Origin: Caldithrix sp964468415
Lineage (GTDB): Bacteria > Calditrichota > Calditrichia > Calditrichales > Calditrichaceae
DNA: 22,814 nt
Assembly: GCA_964468415.1 (NCBI GenBank)
Contig: CAYXUS010000088.1
Location: 1-22,814, forward strand
Direction of reading: 5' to 3'
Shown here: piece by piece, positions 14,645 through 21,765 of the stretch
How the letters are laid out: each line of letters opens with the position of its first letter
How positions within the stretch are numbered: position 1 is the stretch's first letter
Notes under the pieces: generated by a model
What the model was told of the DNA's origin: nothing
Database searches by the model: none
The model's input: only the letters and a program-made list of their open reading frames with translations
Program-made: the position numbers and the translations under genes

Positions 14645-16375
14645 TTACCTGACTAACACCAATTTGGCGGTTTGTATTTTGAGCCCGGAAATCAGCCGGA
14701 GAAAATAAACACCGGAAGGGCAGGATGCACCGCTGTCATCTTTTCCGTTCCAGACGAGGGAGTGCGTGCCGGCTGGCTGATTGCTATCAGCCAGTTGGCG
14801 CACCACTCGACCGTTGATATCGAAAATCTCAATCCGAATGTGCTGGCCGTGGGGTAAATAATAGCGAATTTGCGTCATCGGATTAAAAGGATTAGGATAG
14901 GCGCAGAGTAACCGAAAATTTCGCGGCTCCGGCTTGATCGCAATCAAGCTGGTTGCTCCCACTTCGTCGGCACCGATATCCACACGATTGCCAATAAGAC
15001 GCAAATCTCTGTCCATATCTTTTTCGCTTGAATCCGGCAAGTAGTTCGGGTCCCCGTGATCGATTGCGGGCGAATTGGCGTCCAGATGGAAATCTTCGTG
15101 CGCTGCATCGACAAATTCGGGATCGGAGAAAACAGATTGCGAATCTTGCCCGGTTGCGGCCTGATAATTACCAAATCCGATGTAAAGCTGTCCGTTCCAG
15201 AAATACCGCGCATTCGCTTCTCCGCCTTCGGTATACCAGAGATTAAAATTCAAAGTATTATCAACATTTCCCGCTTCGGAATAGAGCAAAACACTCTGAT
15301 CATTGGCATAAAAAATGTTGTCGGAGATATTATTGTCCTCCGCATATTGCACCCACAATTCACCGTGACCGGTTTTCAAAACGTCGTTTTGATAGCAGGT
15401 ATTTCCCGTAAAGTCGCATTGTTTGACCCGCCCCGTGTTGACATCATATCCACCGAACACAAGTCCGGCTTTTTCATTTTTGTAAATGACATTGTTGCGC
15501 ACCTTGATGCCGCTGGTAACCACTCCAGCATTTTCCGCTCCGATTTCAATACCCAAATCACATCCAGAGACAGTATTATTTTCAATGACAATGTCCTGTC
15601 CGCCATCCACATAAATACCGGCCGCGTAACCGCCCTCGTAAGGAGAATTTGCCCGAAATACCTGATTCCAGGCGCAGCGCCCGTTTCGTGCAAATTTACT
15701 GCTTAACCAATCTTCGCCCCCGATAAAATCGATGCCAATGTTGTTAACATCTTCCACGATATTATTCGTGACTTCAAACTGTTCCACATTGCCGTTCAAG
15801 GTCAGGGCTTCGCTCCAAGCGGGGTCACAATCGTAAATATGATTGCTATCAATAATAATGTGATTTATGGAAAGATTATCATTCGCTCCGTAAATCGTAA
15901 TACCCATTGCTCCGCCGTCTTCTCCGCCGCCACGGATATTGTGGATTTCGTTATCGCGAATTTCAATATACGATCCGTAGCCGTAAACCCGTATTCCGGA
16001 ACCCTCGGTAGTCGTATCGTTGCGGATTTCAAATCCGATGATGCGGACATAGTCGACGTTTTCCAGATAAATCATGTCATCGGTGTAACTTGCGGGATTG
16101 TTGGGCACTCCGCTGCCATCGAGAACAGGATGTTCACCGGGATAGGCCATTAATGTAACATATCCCCCCGTCTGGTTGCCACCAGACGGGAAATTAATCT
16201 TCTCAAAATAAGGCGTTGCTTTTTCTTTTACCAGAATCGAATCACCGGGTTGCGCATTGTTTAAAGCAGATTGAATCGTGTTGAAATCGCCACCTGTTCC
16301 CGCGACAATCACAGTGCGGGCCAAAAGGCCGGTAGTTATGGCTAAAATCGCAACAATGTATAGGAAACTTCGCAT
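14645..16375 (-). CDS. Secreted right-handed parallel beta-helix protein with Type IX sorting tail
   Basis: A 576-residue protein. A signal peptide (about 1-20, ending LLAR) is followed by ARTVIVAGTGGDFNTIQSAL, the usual entry to pectate-lyase-like beta-helix proteins. Repeating beta-helix rungs occupy about 75-410, with many N-rich turns (IEIRDNEIHNIRG, FEVTNNIVEDV, IVIENNTVSG). The segment FHLDANSPAIDHGDP...RVDIGADE at about 420-470 is typical of the end of such proteins. The sorting tail starts near 485 (CAYPNPFNPMTQIRYY) and ends KLVLVR. The fold is used by polysaccharide lyases and hydrolases, but no catalytic residues can be assigned from sequence alone. AGGTGGAGA precedes the ATG. It follows the aldolase gene by 87 bases, across two strong hairpins. 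Three NGCN hairpins lie within it. Confidence 0.87.
   Translation of the reverse strand: MRSFLYIVAILAITTGLLARTVIVAGTGGDFNTIQSALNNAQPGDSILVKEKATPYFEKINFPSGGNQTGGYVTLMAYPGEHPVLDGSGVPNNPASYTDDMIYLENVDYVRIIGFEIRNDTTTEGSGIRVYGYGSYIEIRDNEIHNIRGGGEDGGAMGITIYGANDNLSINHIIIDSNHIYDCDPAWSEALTLNGNVEQFEVTNNIVEDVNNIGIDFIGGEDWLSSKFARNGRCAWNQVFRANSPYEGGYAAGIYVDGGQDIVIENNTVSGCDLGIEIGAENAGVVTSGIKVRNNVIYKNEKAGLVFGGYDVNTGRVKQCDFTGNTCYQNDVLKTGHGELWVQYAEDNNISDNIFYANDQSVLLYSEAGNVDNTLNFNLWYTEGGEANARYFWNGQLYIGFGNYQAATGQDSQSVFSDPEFVDAAHEDFHLDANSPAIDHGDPNYLPDSSEKDMDRDLRLIGNRVDIGADEVGATSLIAIKPEPRNFRLLCAYPNPFNPMTQIRYYLPHGQHIRIEIFDINGRVVRQLADSNQPAGTHSLVWNGKDDSGASCPSGVYFLRLISGLKIQTAKLVLVR
14773..14794. repeat. Perfect 9-bp hairpin with NGCN loop in the beta-helix gene's sorting tail
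   Basis: The plus-strand arms are CTGGCTGAT and ATCAGCCAG, with loop TGCT. It encodes the LADSNQPAG part of the sorting tail. The other tails in the window have a same-length segment there (LVNGMQGAG, LVSGKQGAG), so the palindrome is not an insertion. Confidence 0.8.
14929..14952. repeat. Short hairpin with NGCN loop (7 bp perfect, 10 bp with one G-T)
   Basis: The inner plus-strand arms at 14932-14949 are GCTTGAT and ATCAAGC, with loop CGCA. The stem extends to 10 bp with one G-T pair. The GAT-NGCN-ATC core is the same as in the other hairpins. This is the weakest member of the set. Confidence 0.55.
16167..16190. repeat. Perfect 10-bp hairpin with NGCN loop in the beta-helix gene
   Basis: The plus-strand arms are CCCGTCTGGT and ACCAGACGGG, with loop TGCC. 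It encodes the SGGNQTGG loop near residue 65 of the beta-helix protein, a region that is variable in such proteins. The core is GGT-NGCN-ACC rather than GAT-NGCN-ATC. Confidence 0.8.
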
Positions 16376-16407
16376 TCTCCACCTACATTCGTTTATGTTT
16401 TGCTGTC

Positions 16408-16435
16408 GGTTTCACTGGGCGCGACCAGTGAAACC
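16408..16435 (-). other. Strong 11-bp hairpin between the catabolic operon and the secreted-protein genes
   Basis: The plus-strand arms are GGTTTCACTGG and CCAGTGAAACC, with 6-base loop GCGCGA. It lies 12 bases beyond the palindrome at the aldolase stop. On the minus strand it is followed by GACAGCAAAAC, with no T-run, so it is not a classical terminator. An mRNA processing or 3'-end-stabilising role is plausible (inference). Confidence 0.7.
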
Positions 16436-16446
16436 CTTCCCCGCCC

Positions 16447-16472
16447 GGCGAACTGATTGCAATCAGTTCGCC
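16447..16472. repeat. Perfect 26-base palindrome spanning the aldolase stop codon (NGCN hairpin)
   Basis: The arms are GGCGAACTGAT and ATCAGTTCGCC, with loop TGCA, giving an 11-bp stem. Because the loop is self-complementary the whole element is a perfect palindrome. It contains the aldolase stop codon (TGA at 16465-16463) and the last three sense codons. No T-run follows on the minus strand. Confidence 0.88.
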
Positions 16473-17299
16473 TTTGTCACGAGAGCCAATTTTTCTCGCA
16501 CCAACTCATGCACCGCTTCGATACCTTTTGGGAAAATCTTACGCAAATCGATCTCATTATTCCTTTGCATGGCTCTTTTTATATTTTGCACAAATGCATT
16601 TTTGATTTCCGTAGCAACATTAACTTTACAAATTCCCGTATCGATTGCCGAGCGTATTTGCTCGTCGGGAATTCCAGAGGCGCCGTGCAGGACCAAAGGT
16701 ATTTTCACAACCGAACGAATTGCATTCAAAAGAGCGATATCCAGATGCGGTTCCTTTTTGTAGAATCCATGTGCCGAGCCAACAGCCACCGCCAGTGCAT
16801 CCACCCCGGTTTCGCTTACAAAACGTTGGGCATCTTCCGGACGTGTAAAACCGGCTTCGGTTTTTTCCTGTCCCAATTTCGGGATATAGCCCAATTCCGC
16901 TTCGACCGTGGCACCATAGGCAGTAGCCAATTTAACCACCTCACGCGTAATCGCAATATTTTCAGCAAGTGGTCTTTCGCTGGCATCGATCATCACCGAA
17001 TCAAATCCGGCGTCGAGGCAGCGCCGTACCAAATCAACGGAGTCACCGTGATCCAGATGCAGCCAGGCCTGCAAACCTAACGCATCGATCGCCGAGCGGG
17101 CCAGAGCCACCGCTGTTTGCAATCCCATGTATTCAATCGACCCCTTGGTTAATTGCAAAATAACCGGATATCCCGTTTCGGAAGCGGCCAGCGCAATTCC
17201 TTTTAGAGTTTCCATGTTATAAAAATTCGTAGCCAGAATAGCCTGTTTCGCATCACGCGCATTCAAAAGCGCCGTTTTTAAATCGATTTTCTTTGCCAT
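16463..17299 (-). CDS. Class II ketose-bisphosphate aldolase, GatY/KbaY (tagatose-1,6-bisphosphate) type
   Basis: A 278-residue cytoplasmic enzyme that probably splits a ketohexose 1,6-bisphosphate into dihydroxyacetone phosphate and glyceraldehyde 3-phosphate. Class II motifs are complete: HLDHGD at 81-86 with catalytic Asp83 and zinc ligand His84, VEAELGYI at 132-139, and zinc ligands His177 (SAHGFYK) and His205 (LHGASG). I use the ATG at 17299; an upstream extension in the same frame would run into the kinase gene and adds a non-homologous 46 residues. Only 7 bases separate it from the kinase stop. The GatZ-type partner is encoded in the same operon, which favours tagatose- over fructose-bisphosphate as substrate, though this cannot be settled from sequence. 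A perfect palindrome spans its stop codon. Confidence 0.88.
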   Translation of the reverse strand: MAKKIDLKTALLNARDAKQAILATNFYNMETLKGIALAASETGYPVILQLTKGSIEYMGLQTAVALARSAIDALGLQAWLHLDHGDSVDLVRRCLDAGFDSVMIDASERPLAENIAITREVVKLATAYGATVEAELGYIPKLGQEKTEAGFTRPEDAQRFVSETGVDALAVAVGSAHGFYKKEPHLDIALLNAIRSVVKIPLVLHGASGIPDEQIRSAIDTGICKVNVATEIKNAFVQNIKRAMQRNNEIDLRKIFPKGIEAVHELVREKLALVTKAN

Positions 17300-17306
17300 A
17301 AAGCGC

Positions 17307-18260
17307 TCAAATTCCCTCGATACCCAGTTCATCACGTGCAATTCGAAGCACATCTTCCAAATTCTTAAAAGCCGTCGTGCCTCCGGCCGCCGTAGTATTG
17401 ACCGCACCGCACAAATTCGCAAAACGTTGACATTCATTTAGCGGAGCGCCCTGTACATACTTAAAAACAAAGCCCGCATTAAAACTATCACCGGCGCCGA
17501 TGGCATCAACCACATGTTCATTTTTAAAAGCTGCAAGCTCCGTTACCTGTTGCCCGTCAAAAACAACCGAGCCTTCGCTTCCCTTTTTTACCACCACCGT
17601 GTGCACGTTTGCTCCCAACCTTCGCACCGCTTCCTTCAAATTCACCTGACCCGTCAAATGAATCAATTCCTGTTGATTCGGGAAGAAAATATCCACAAAC
17701 GGCAAAACCTCCCGCACAGGCAAATCCCACTTTTCCGCAGGATCCCATTGCATATCAAACGATGTCGAAAGTCCTTCCTTTTTCGCCATTGCGAATAATT
17801 GCCCCACATCTTTCTTCAAGCCGGGCTGCAAATAATAAGACGAAAAATGCAAGTGCTTTGCCAGACGTAATTTGTCGGGAGAAATATCGTTCAAAGTCAA
17901 ATGTTCCATTGCTCCGGGATGCGTAACCATTGCCCTGTCTTCAGCATAATTCAAAACGATCGTAGCCCCGGTATTCAACTTTTCATCACGAAGAATCAAA
18001 TCTGTATTCACGCCCCTGGCCTGCAAACTTTCAAGCACCAAATCCCCAAACACATCTTTACCGATCTTTCCCAAAAACGCAACGTTAGCACCCAATGCAC
18101 TTAAATTACTGGCAAAAATCGCGGAAGAACTACCCAACGTAAGCGTCATATCGTCGGCCAGAATTTCCTTGCCAACTTGGGGGAAACCATGAATTCGGTT
18201 CAAAATCAAGTCCACATTAAGTTCACCGACAACAATCACATCGTATTTTTTACGATCCAT
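17307..18260 (-). CDS. PfkB-family carbohydrate kinase
   Basis: A 317-residue ribokinase/PfkB-fold enzyme, expected to transfer phosphate from ATP to a sugar or sugar phosphate. It has the N-terminal signature VVGELNVDLIL (about 9-19), the glycine-rich GSSSAIFASNLSALG segment, and the C-terminal DAIGAGDSFNAGF motif at 252-264 with catalytic base Asp258. I start at the ATG at 18260, with AGGA nine bases upstream, rather than an in-frame TTG nine bases earlier. Between a GatZ/AgaS pair and a class II aldolase, the simplest role is tagatose-6-phosphate kinase. It could instead phosphorylate the incoming free sugar, since no other sugar kinase or PTS is in the operon. PfkB specificity cannot be read from these motifs. 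Confidence 0.85.
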   Translation of the reverse strand: MDRKKYDVIVVGELNVDLILNRIHGFPQVGKEILADDMTLTLGSSSAIFASNLSALGANVAFLGKIGKDVFGDLVLESLQARGVNTDLILRDEKLNTGATIVLNYAEDRAMVTHPGAMEHLTLNDISPDKLRLAKHLHFSSYYLQPGLKKDVGQLFAMAKKEGLSTSFDMQWDPAEKWDLPVREVLPFVDIFFPNQQELIHLTGQVNLKEAVRRLGANVHTVVVKKGSEGSVVFDGQQVTELAAFKNEHVVDAIGAGDSFNAGFVFKYVQGAPLNECQRFANLCGAVNTTAAGGTTAFKNLEDVLRIARDELGIEGI

Positions 18261-18281
18261 AGAATACAATCCTAACTCTGT

Positions 18282-19154
18282 CTATTCTTCTTCGATGGCC
18301 AACAAAAAGGCAGAAACAATGGCCAAAACCATTCCGGTAATGATTACGGGATGCGGAATCACGCGATAAATCGACAGTGAAATAACGATAGTAATAACCG
18401 GCGCCAAAGCATTGGTCATGGGACTCACAATCATCGCCTTCCCATAGCGGAAAGCGTAAACCAGCATTAACGCTCCGACCGCATTTAGAATTTGAATCAT
18501 AGCAGTAAGCCATGGGCCGGTAAAGCCCCAGTTGATCGGCCGGGTAAAGTCCGTCATCCACAAGGCAAATGGAATCAGCAAAATTCCGGTAACCGTCATG
18601 TAAAAGAAAATGCTTTCGGCCTTCATCGTTTTGTTGGCAAACTTCATCACATAAGCCTGAAAACCCCAGGCCAAAAATACAATTAAAGCCAAAATAATCC
18701 ACATATATCCCTTGCTACCGTCGCCGTTGGCCGACTGGTACGAGAGCAAGGGAATGGCCACCAGAGCCAAAATAATACCGATCCATCCGCGAACGCTGGC
18801 CCGTTCTTTCAAAAAAACATAGGAGAGCAAAATCGTAACAACCGGAGAAAGCGAAATAAACGGGAACACCAAATATGCCGGTCCCGAACGCAAAGCTTCG
18901 AACAAAATCAATTGTCCCCCGGCGCCGGTAAAACCGATAATGCTTCCCAAAAATACCGAGCGCCGATCATGCTCTAATTTCCAGCCAACCAGCCCCAGGG
19001 CAATGGCCGCCGGAACGATCATGGTTAAGGCCCACACCGAATAACCCAGGGTCGCCGGGAAGCCCATTTTTTCCGGCAATTCGATCAGTGCACCCCAAAC
19101 ACCCCAAAACGTAGTCGTAATAATGGCAAAAATAAGCCAGGGCCGTTTTTTCAT
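18282..19154 (-). CDS. EamA/DMT-superfamily inner-membrane transporter
   Basis: A 290-residue hydrophobic protein with about ten predicted membrane helices in two repeated halves. This is typical of EamA/DMT carriers: WLIFAIITTTFWGVWGALIE at the start, FLKERASVRGWIGIILALVA closing the first half and ISLSIYRVIPHPVIITGMVL closing the second. Some DMT carriers import sugars, and its place inside a sugar operon suggests uptake of a mono- or disaccharide across the inner membrane (inference). The start codon overlaps the upstream stop as TAATG, with GGAGA eight bases before it, so translation is probably coupled. It ends 21 bases before the kinase ATG. Confidence 0.88.
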   Translation of the reverse strand: MKKRPWLIFAIITTTFWGVWGALIELPEKMGFPATLGYSVWALTMIVPAAIALGLVGWKLEHDRRSVFLGSIIGFTGAGGQLILFEALRSGPAYLVFPFISLSPVVTILLSYVFLKERASVRGWIGIILALVAIPLLSYQSANGDGSKGYMWIILALIVFLAWGFQAYVMKFANKTMKAESIFFYMTVTGILLIPFALWMTDFTRPINWGFTGPWLTAMIQILNAVGALMLVYAFRYGKAMIVSPMTNALAPVITIVISLSIYRVIPHPVIITGMVLAIVSAFLLAIEEE

Positions 19155-20512
19155 TACATCGTCTCCGCAATTGGTGAAACCGTTTCATGGAAATGAATCA
19201 TTTCCGTTCCTGTTGCCCAAGCATAGGCTTTAAGTACTTCTTGAATTTTGTGCAAGACCAGCGCACGCGCGGAATTTTCAATTTTTCTCTGCCGAACGGC
19301 ATGATACTGATTGGGAAGGAACTGACTTAACAAGGTAAACGGAATTTCACAATTACGCAAATTTTCGAATAATTTTTCAACACTTTCCCGTACCGATTTT
19401 TGCGGCCAATAGTATCGAATTCGATCGCTAAATGCGTATTTGCGTGCAAATGCTTGCTGCCTCGGCGTGCCGCGATAATATTTCTCCCAGAATTCGGGCT
19501 GATGTTTCATCGCTTCTTCCAGACGGGTCCGTAATCGGGAAGATGTGTTTTGTCCGTGTAATTGCAAAAGTTCATCTTCAATAAATGTTAAGGCAAATAG
19601 GGCTTCGCGCAAAGCAAAGGTCAGCGCCGGGCCGACTTTTAGAATGGCGAAATGGTCTTGGACCATTTTTCTTAAACTGCCTGCCGTCTGGTAATCCGTG
19701 GAATGCGCCTCGTAAATCAAACCATCTTGTGTTTCAATAAATCGGCTTAGTGGCGCAGCTAATTCCGGCTGGTAATCCGCAACCGCTTCATCGGAAAATT
19801 CCACGCCCGGTTGAACTACAACGGCTATGACGCGTTGCCAGGCATCCTGCAAACCGTTTTTCAGGAAGGCCTTTTTGGTTTGCCGCAATGTTTCCTGCAC
19901 TTCTTCGACCGGCGTAATGCGCAAATGCCGCAGAGAATCGGTGGCACCGCCGGGAATGGGGACGTCGGTTCCGATGACGTAAACGGGGCGGAGATTGTTC
20001 TGTGGCAGACGACTTGCGGCTTCTTCTGCAGCAAGACACAATTCCGCACTACGCCGTGCGACTAATTCCACATCCAGGGGCAGATGGCTATCTGCCCGAT
20101 CGCCTTTTAACGGCATGCTGGCATCCAGATGAATTTTTGTAAAACCCGCTTCAACATAAGCCGCGATTTGCTCTCTGGCATTTTTCATGGCCACTTCCGG
20201 TTCCAAATGTCGCCAGACGTTTGGCCCCAGGTGATCACCACCCAAAATCAACCGTTCGGGTGGCAACCCGCGGCGGATAGCGATCCGCCGCACGAATTCC
20301 GCAAAATCCCTTGGCTTCATGCCCGTGTACCCGCCAAACTGATCCACCTGATTCGACGTCGCCTCCACCAAAAGCGGTGTATCGTCTTCCACGGCCTGCT
20401 GCACCGCCGCCTCAATCACAAACGAATTGGCCGAACAAACCGCGGGGATGCCGGCGGGCATCCCCGCCTCCCAGTGCCGCTCCGCAATTTGCCGAATCGG
20501 ATGTTTCATCAT
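19154..20512 (-). CDS. GatZ/KbaZ-family protein (tagatose-bisphosphate aldolase subunit or sugar-phosphate 4-epimerase)
   Basis: A 452-residue TIM-barrel protein clearly related to E. coli KbaZ/GatZ (about 420 residues). Shared strings include AVCSANSFVIEAA, LLVEATSNQVDQFGGYTGM, LILGGDHLGPN, KIHLDASM, YEAHSTDYQT and HFAILKVGPALTFALREA. In enterobacteria the family is described as the non-catalytic or stabilising partner of GatY/KbaY. Members from thermophiles, including to my recollection one from Caldithrix, have been used as fructose-6-/tagatose-6-phosphate 4-epimerases, so it may be an enzyme in its own right. The C-terminal end is about 25 residues longer than in E. coli. Two adjacent ATGs (20512 and 20509) follow the AgaS-type stop by three bases, with no clear Shine-Dalgarno, suggesting coupling. 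Three NGCN hairpins lie in the gene. Confidence 0.9.
   Translation of the reverse strand: MMKHPIRQIAERHWEAGMPAGIPAVCSANSFVIEAAVQQAVEDDTPLLVEATSNQVDQFGGYTGMKPRDFAEFVRRIAIRRGLPPERLILGGDHLGPNVWRHLEPEVAMKNAREQIAAYVEAGFTKIHLDASMPLKGDRADSHLPLDVELVARRSAELCLAAEEAASRLPQNNLRPVYVIGTDVPIPGGATDSLRHLRITPVEEVQETLRQTKKAFLKNGLQDAWQRVIAVVVQPGVEFSDEAVADYQPELAAPLSRFIETQDGLIYEAHSTDYQTAGSLRKMVQDHFAILKVGPALTFALREALFALTFIEDELLQLHGQNTSSRLRTRLEEAMKHQPEFWEKYYRGTPRQQAFARKYAFSDRIRYYWPQKSVRESVEKLFENLRNCEIPFTLLSQFLPNQYHAVRQRKIENSARALVLHKIQEVLKAYAWATGTEMIHFHETVSPIAETM
20078..20097. repeat. Perfect 8-bp hairpin with NGCN loop in the gatZ-like gene
   Basis: The plus-strand arms are GGGCAGAT and ATCTGCCC, with loop GGCT. It encodes ADSHLP in a stretch that is two or three residues longer than in E. 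coli KbaZ as I recall that sequence. Confidence 0.75.
20270..20291. repeat. Perfect 9-bp hairpin with NGCN loop in the gatZ-like gene
   Basis: The plus-strand arms are GCGGCGGAT and ATCCGCCGC, with loop AGCG. It encodes RRIAIRR. The homologous segment in E. coli KbaZ has the same length, so the element does not look inserted. Confidence 0.8.
20442..20467. repeat. Perfect 11-bp hairpin with NGCN loop near the start of the gatZ-like gene
   Basis: The plus-strand arms are GCGGGGATGCC and GGCATCCCCGC, with loop GGCG. It encodes AGMPAGIPA, about residues 16-24. As RNA near the 5' end of the cistron it could slow initiation or elongation. Confidence 0.85.
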
Positions 20513-20515
20513 TGT

Positions 20516-21694
20516 TCAAACACTCTGTTTCGTGTACGGATACAACTTTACCCCCTGCACCACCCGCGTAATAGTACCGCTTTCCGACGGCGCATCGGGT
20601 TTAAGCCCCAGGGCCAACGACTTGTAAAAGCCGATCATTTGAGCCGGAAGCACGCCCACAAACGTCAAAAATTCCTCATCCAGATCATTTTCCCCGTCAT
20701 CCAGCACAATCGGCAAATCCACGGGAACATCATCCTGCACCTGCTGAGAAATCCCAATCCCCAAAATCCCCTTTTGTCCCCGATAAACCGACTCGACCAG
20801 ATCCCGCTCGTACAAATGAGCATACGGTTGATTCGAAAAAATGTACACCATCAGCGTTTGCGGCGTAATCACCGCCTTCGGCCCGTGCCGAAAGCCCAGA
20901 AACGTATCGAACTTACAAATCACCCTGCCATCGGTAAGCTCCTGAAGCTTCAAATGTGATTCCCGGGCCACCCCCTGAAAAATACCCGAGCCTAAAAACA
21001 CCGCACGATCAAAGGACAATTGCGCCGCCTGTTGCAGCTTTTCCGCATAATGCGTCAAAATTCTTTGACCATATTGCGAAGCAATGCGCACCTGACCCTG
21101 CAATTCATCCAGCGCGTCTAAACGCGAAATTAAGAGCCCGCTCAGCAACATGGACGTAAAACTCCCCGTCATAGCCAGACTTTGATCGTTCGCCTCCGGG
21201 GGCAAAAGAAAAACAAAACTGTTCTCATCATCGGCCTTTTGCGCCAACTGGCCATCCGGATTGCAAGTAATAATCAAATGATAAATATCCCGGCAAAATT
21301 CATTCGCCAATTCCACGGTTTTCACACTCTCCGGACTATTCCCGGAGCGGGCAAAAGAAATCAAAAGAGTGGGTTGAGATTCCAGAAAAAAATATTCAGG
21401 ATGAGTGACAATATCCGTAGTAGCAATGGAACGCGTTGGCACACCGGTATTTTTTTGTATCGCCCCTTGCAGCACATCGCCGATATAAGCCGAAGTGCCT
21501 GCTCCCGTTAACACAATCTGCAAATTCTTTTTGCGCAACAAAGGATCCAAAAAAGAGGCCAACCGATTACGAACATTAAATAAATAAAGGTAGGTTTTAA
21601 GCCACAATTGCGGCTGACCGGCAATTTCATTGGCCGTAAAAAAAGCACCCCGTTCGCGCAAAGCACTCTCCGAAAGCCCCGGGAAAGAACTCAT
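20516..21694 (-). CDS. agaS: AgaS-family SIS-domain sugar-phosphate isomerase/deaminase
   Basis: A 392-residue cytoplasmic enzyme close in length to E. coli AgaS (384). It has tandem SIS (sugar isomerase) domains: VLTGAGTSAYIGDVL at about 60-74 and SFARSGNSPESVKTVELA at about 112-129 in the first, and FLGSGIFQGVARESHLKLQEL and FLGFRHGPKAVI in the second. AgaS is known to convert galactosamine 6-phosphate to tagatose 6-phosphate plus ammonia, which would feed the kinase, aldolase and GatZ-type proteins downstream. It is first in the operon. AAAAAGGAAACGAAAG lies just before the ATG; this stretch overlaps one of two CTTTCGTTT candidate operator repeats. It could act on a related amino-sugar phosphate. 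The gene symbol is by homology. Confidence 0.88.
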   Translation of the reverse strand: MSSFPGLSESALRERGAFFTANEIAGQPQLWLKTYLYLFNVRNRLASFLDPLLRKKNLQIVLTGAGTSAYIGDVLQGAIQKNTGVPTRSIATTDIVTHPEYFFLESQPTLLISFARSGNSPESVKTVELANEFCRDIYHLIITCNPDGQLAQKADDENSFVFLLPPEANDQSLAMTGSFTSMLLSGLLISRLDALDELQGQVRIASQYGQRILTHYAEKLQQAAQLSFDRAVFLGSGIFQGVARESHLKLQELTDGRVICKFDTFLGFRHGPKAVITPQTLMVYIFSNQPYAHLYERDLVESVYRGQKGILGIGISQQVQDDVPVDLPIVLDDGENDLDEEFLTFVGVLPAQMIGFYKSLALGLKPDAPSESGTITRVVQGVKLYPYTKQSV

Positions 21695-21697
21695 ATC

Positions 21698-21735
21698 TTT
21701 CGTTTCCTTTTTATTTTTTATTTTTCCTTTCGTTT
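21698..21735. promoter_or_regulatory. Two direct CTTTCGTTT repeats: candidate operator for the DeoR-type regulator
   Basis: Exact copies of CTTTCGTTT lie at 21698-21706 and 21727-21735. The second copy would cover the expected transcription start, just downstream of the -10 at 21737-21742; the first overlaps the ribosome binding site. A related CCTTTCG on the minus strand lies at 21880-21886, before the regulator's start. Enterobacterial AgaR operators, as I recall them, also contain CTTTC-type repeats. The assignment is inference from position and similarity. Confidence 0.6.
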
Positions 21736-21736
21736 A

Positions 21737-21765
21737 AAGATAATAAGTGTTTTTTATTCTGTCAA
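21737..21765 (-). promoter_or_regulatory. Sigma-70-type promoter for the agaS operon
   Basis: On the minus strand a perfect -35 TTGACA (21765-21760) is followed by a 17-base spacer and the -10 TATCTT (21742-21737, four of six matches). Transcription would start near 21730, about 36 bases before the ATG at 21694. Optimal spacing and the perfect -35 make this the clearest promoter in the window. Confidence 0.7.

Noticed and set aside
15840..15851. Another GAT-TGCT-ATC string, in the beta-helix gene
   Set aside because: It shares the core of the hairpin family but the arms pair over only four bases, which is expected by chance.
17300..17437. N-terminal extension of the aldolase frame up to 17437
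   Set aside because: It overlaps the end of the kinase gene, is basic and non-homologous, and leaves the proper family start (MAKKIDL) at 17299 internal.
19650..19668. 8-bp hairpin with a 3-base loop in the gatZ-like gene
   Set aside because: The arms AAATGGTC and GACCATTT enclose TTG. The loop length and sequence do not fit the NGCN family, and about one such stem is expected by chance when several loop sizes are allowed.
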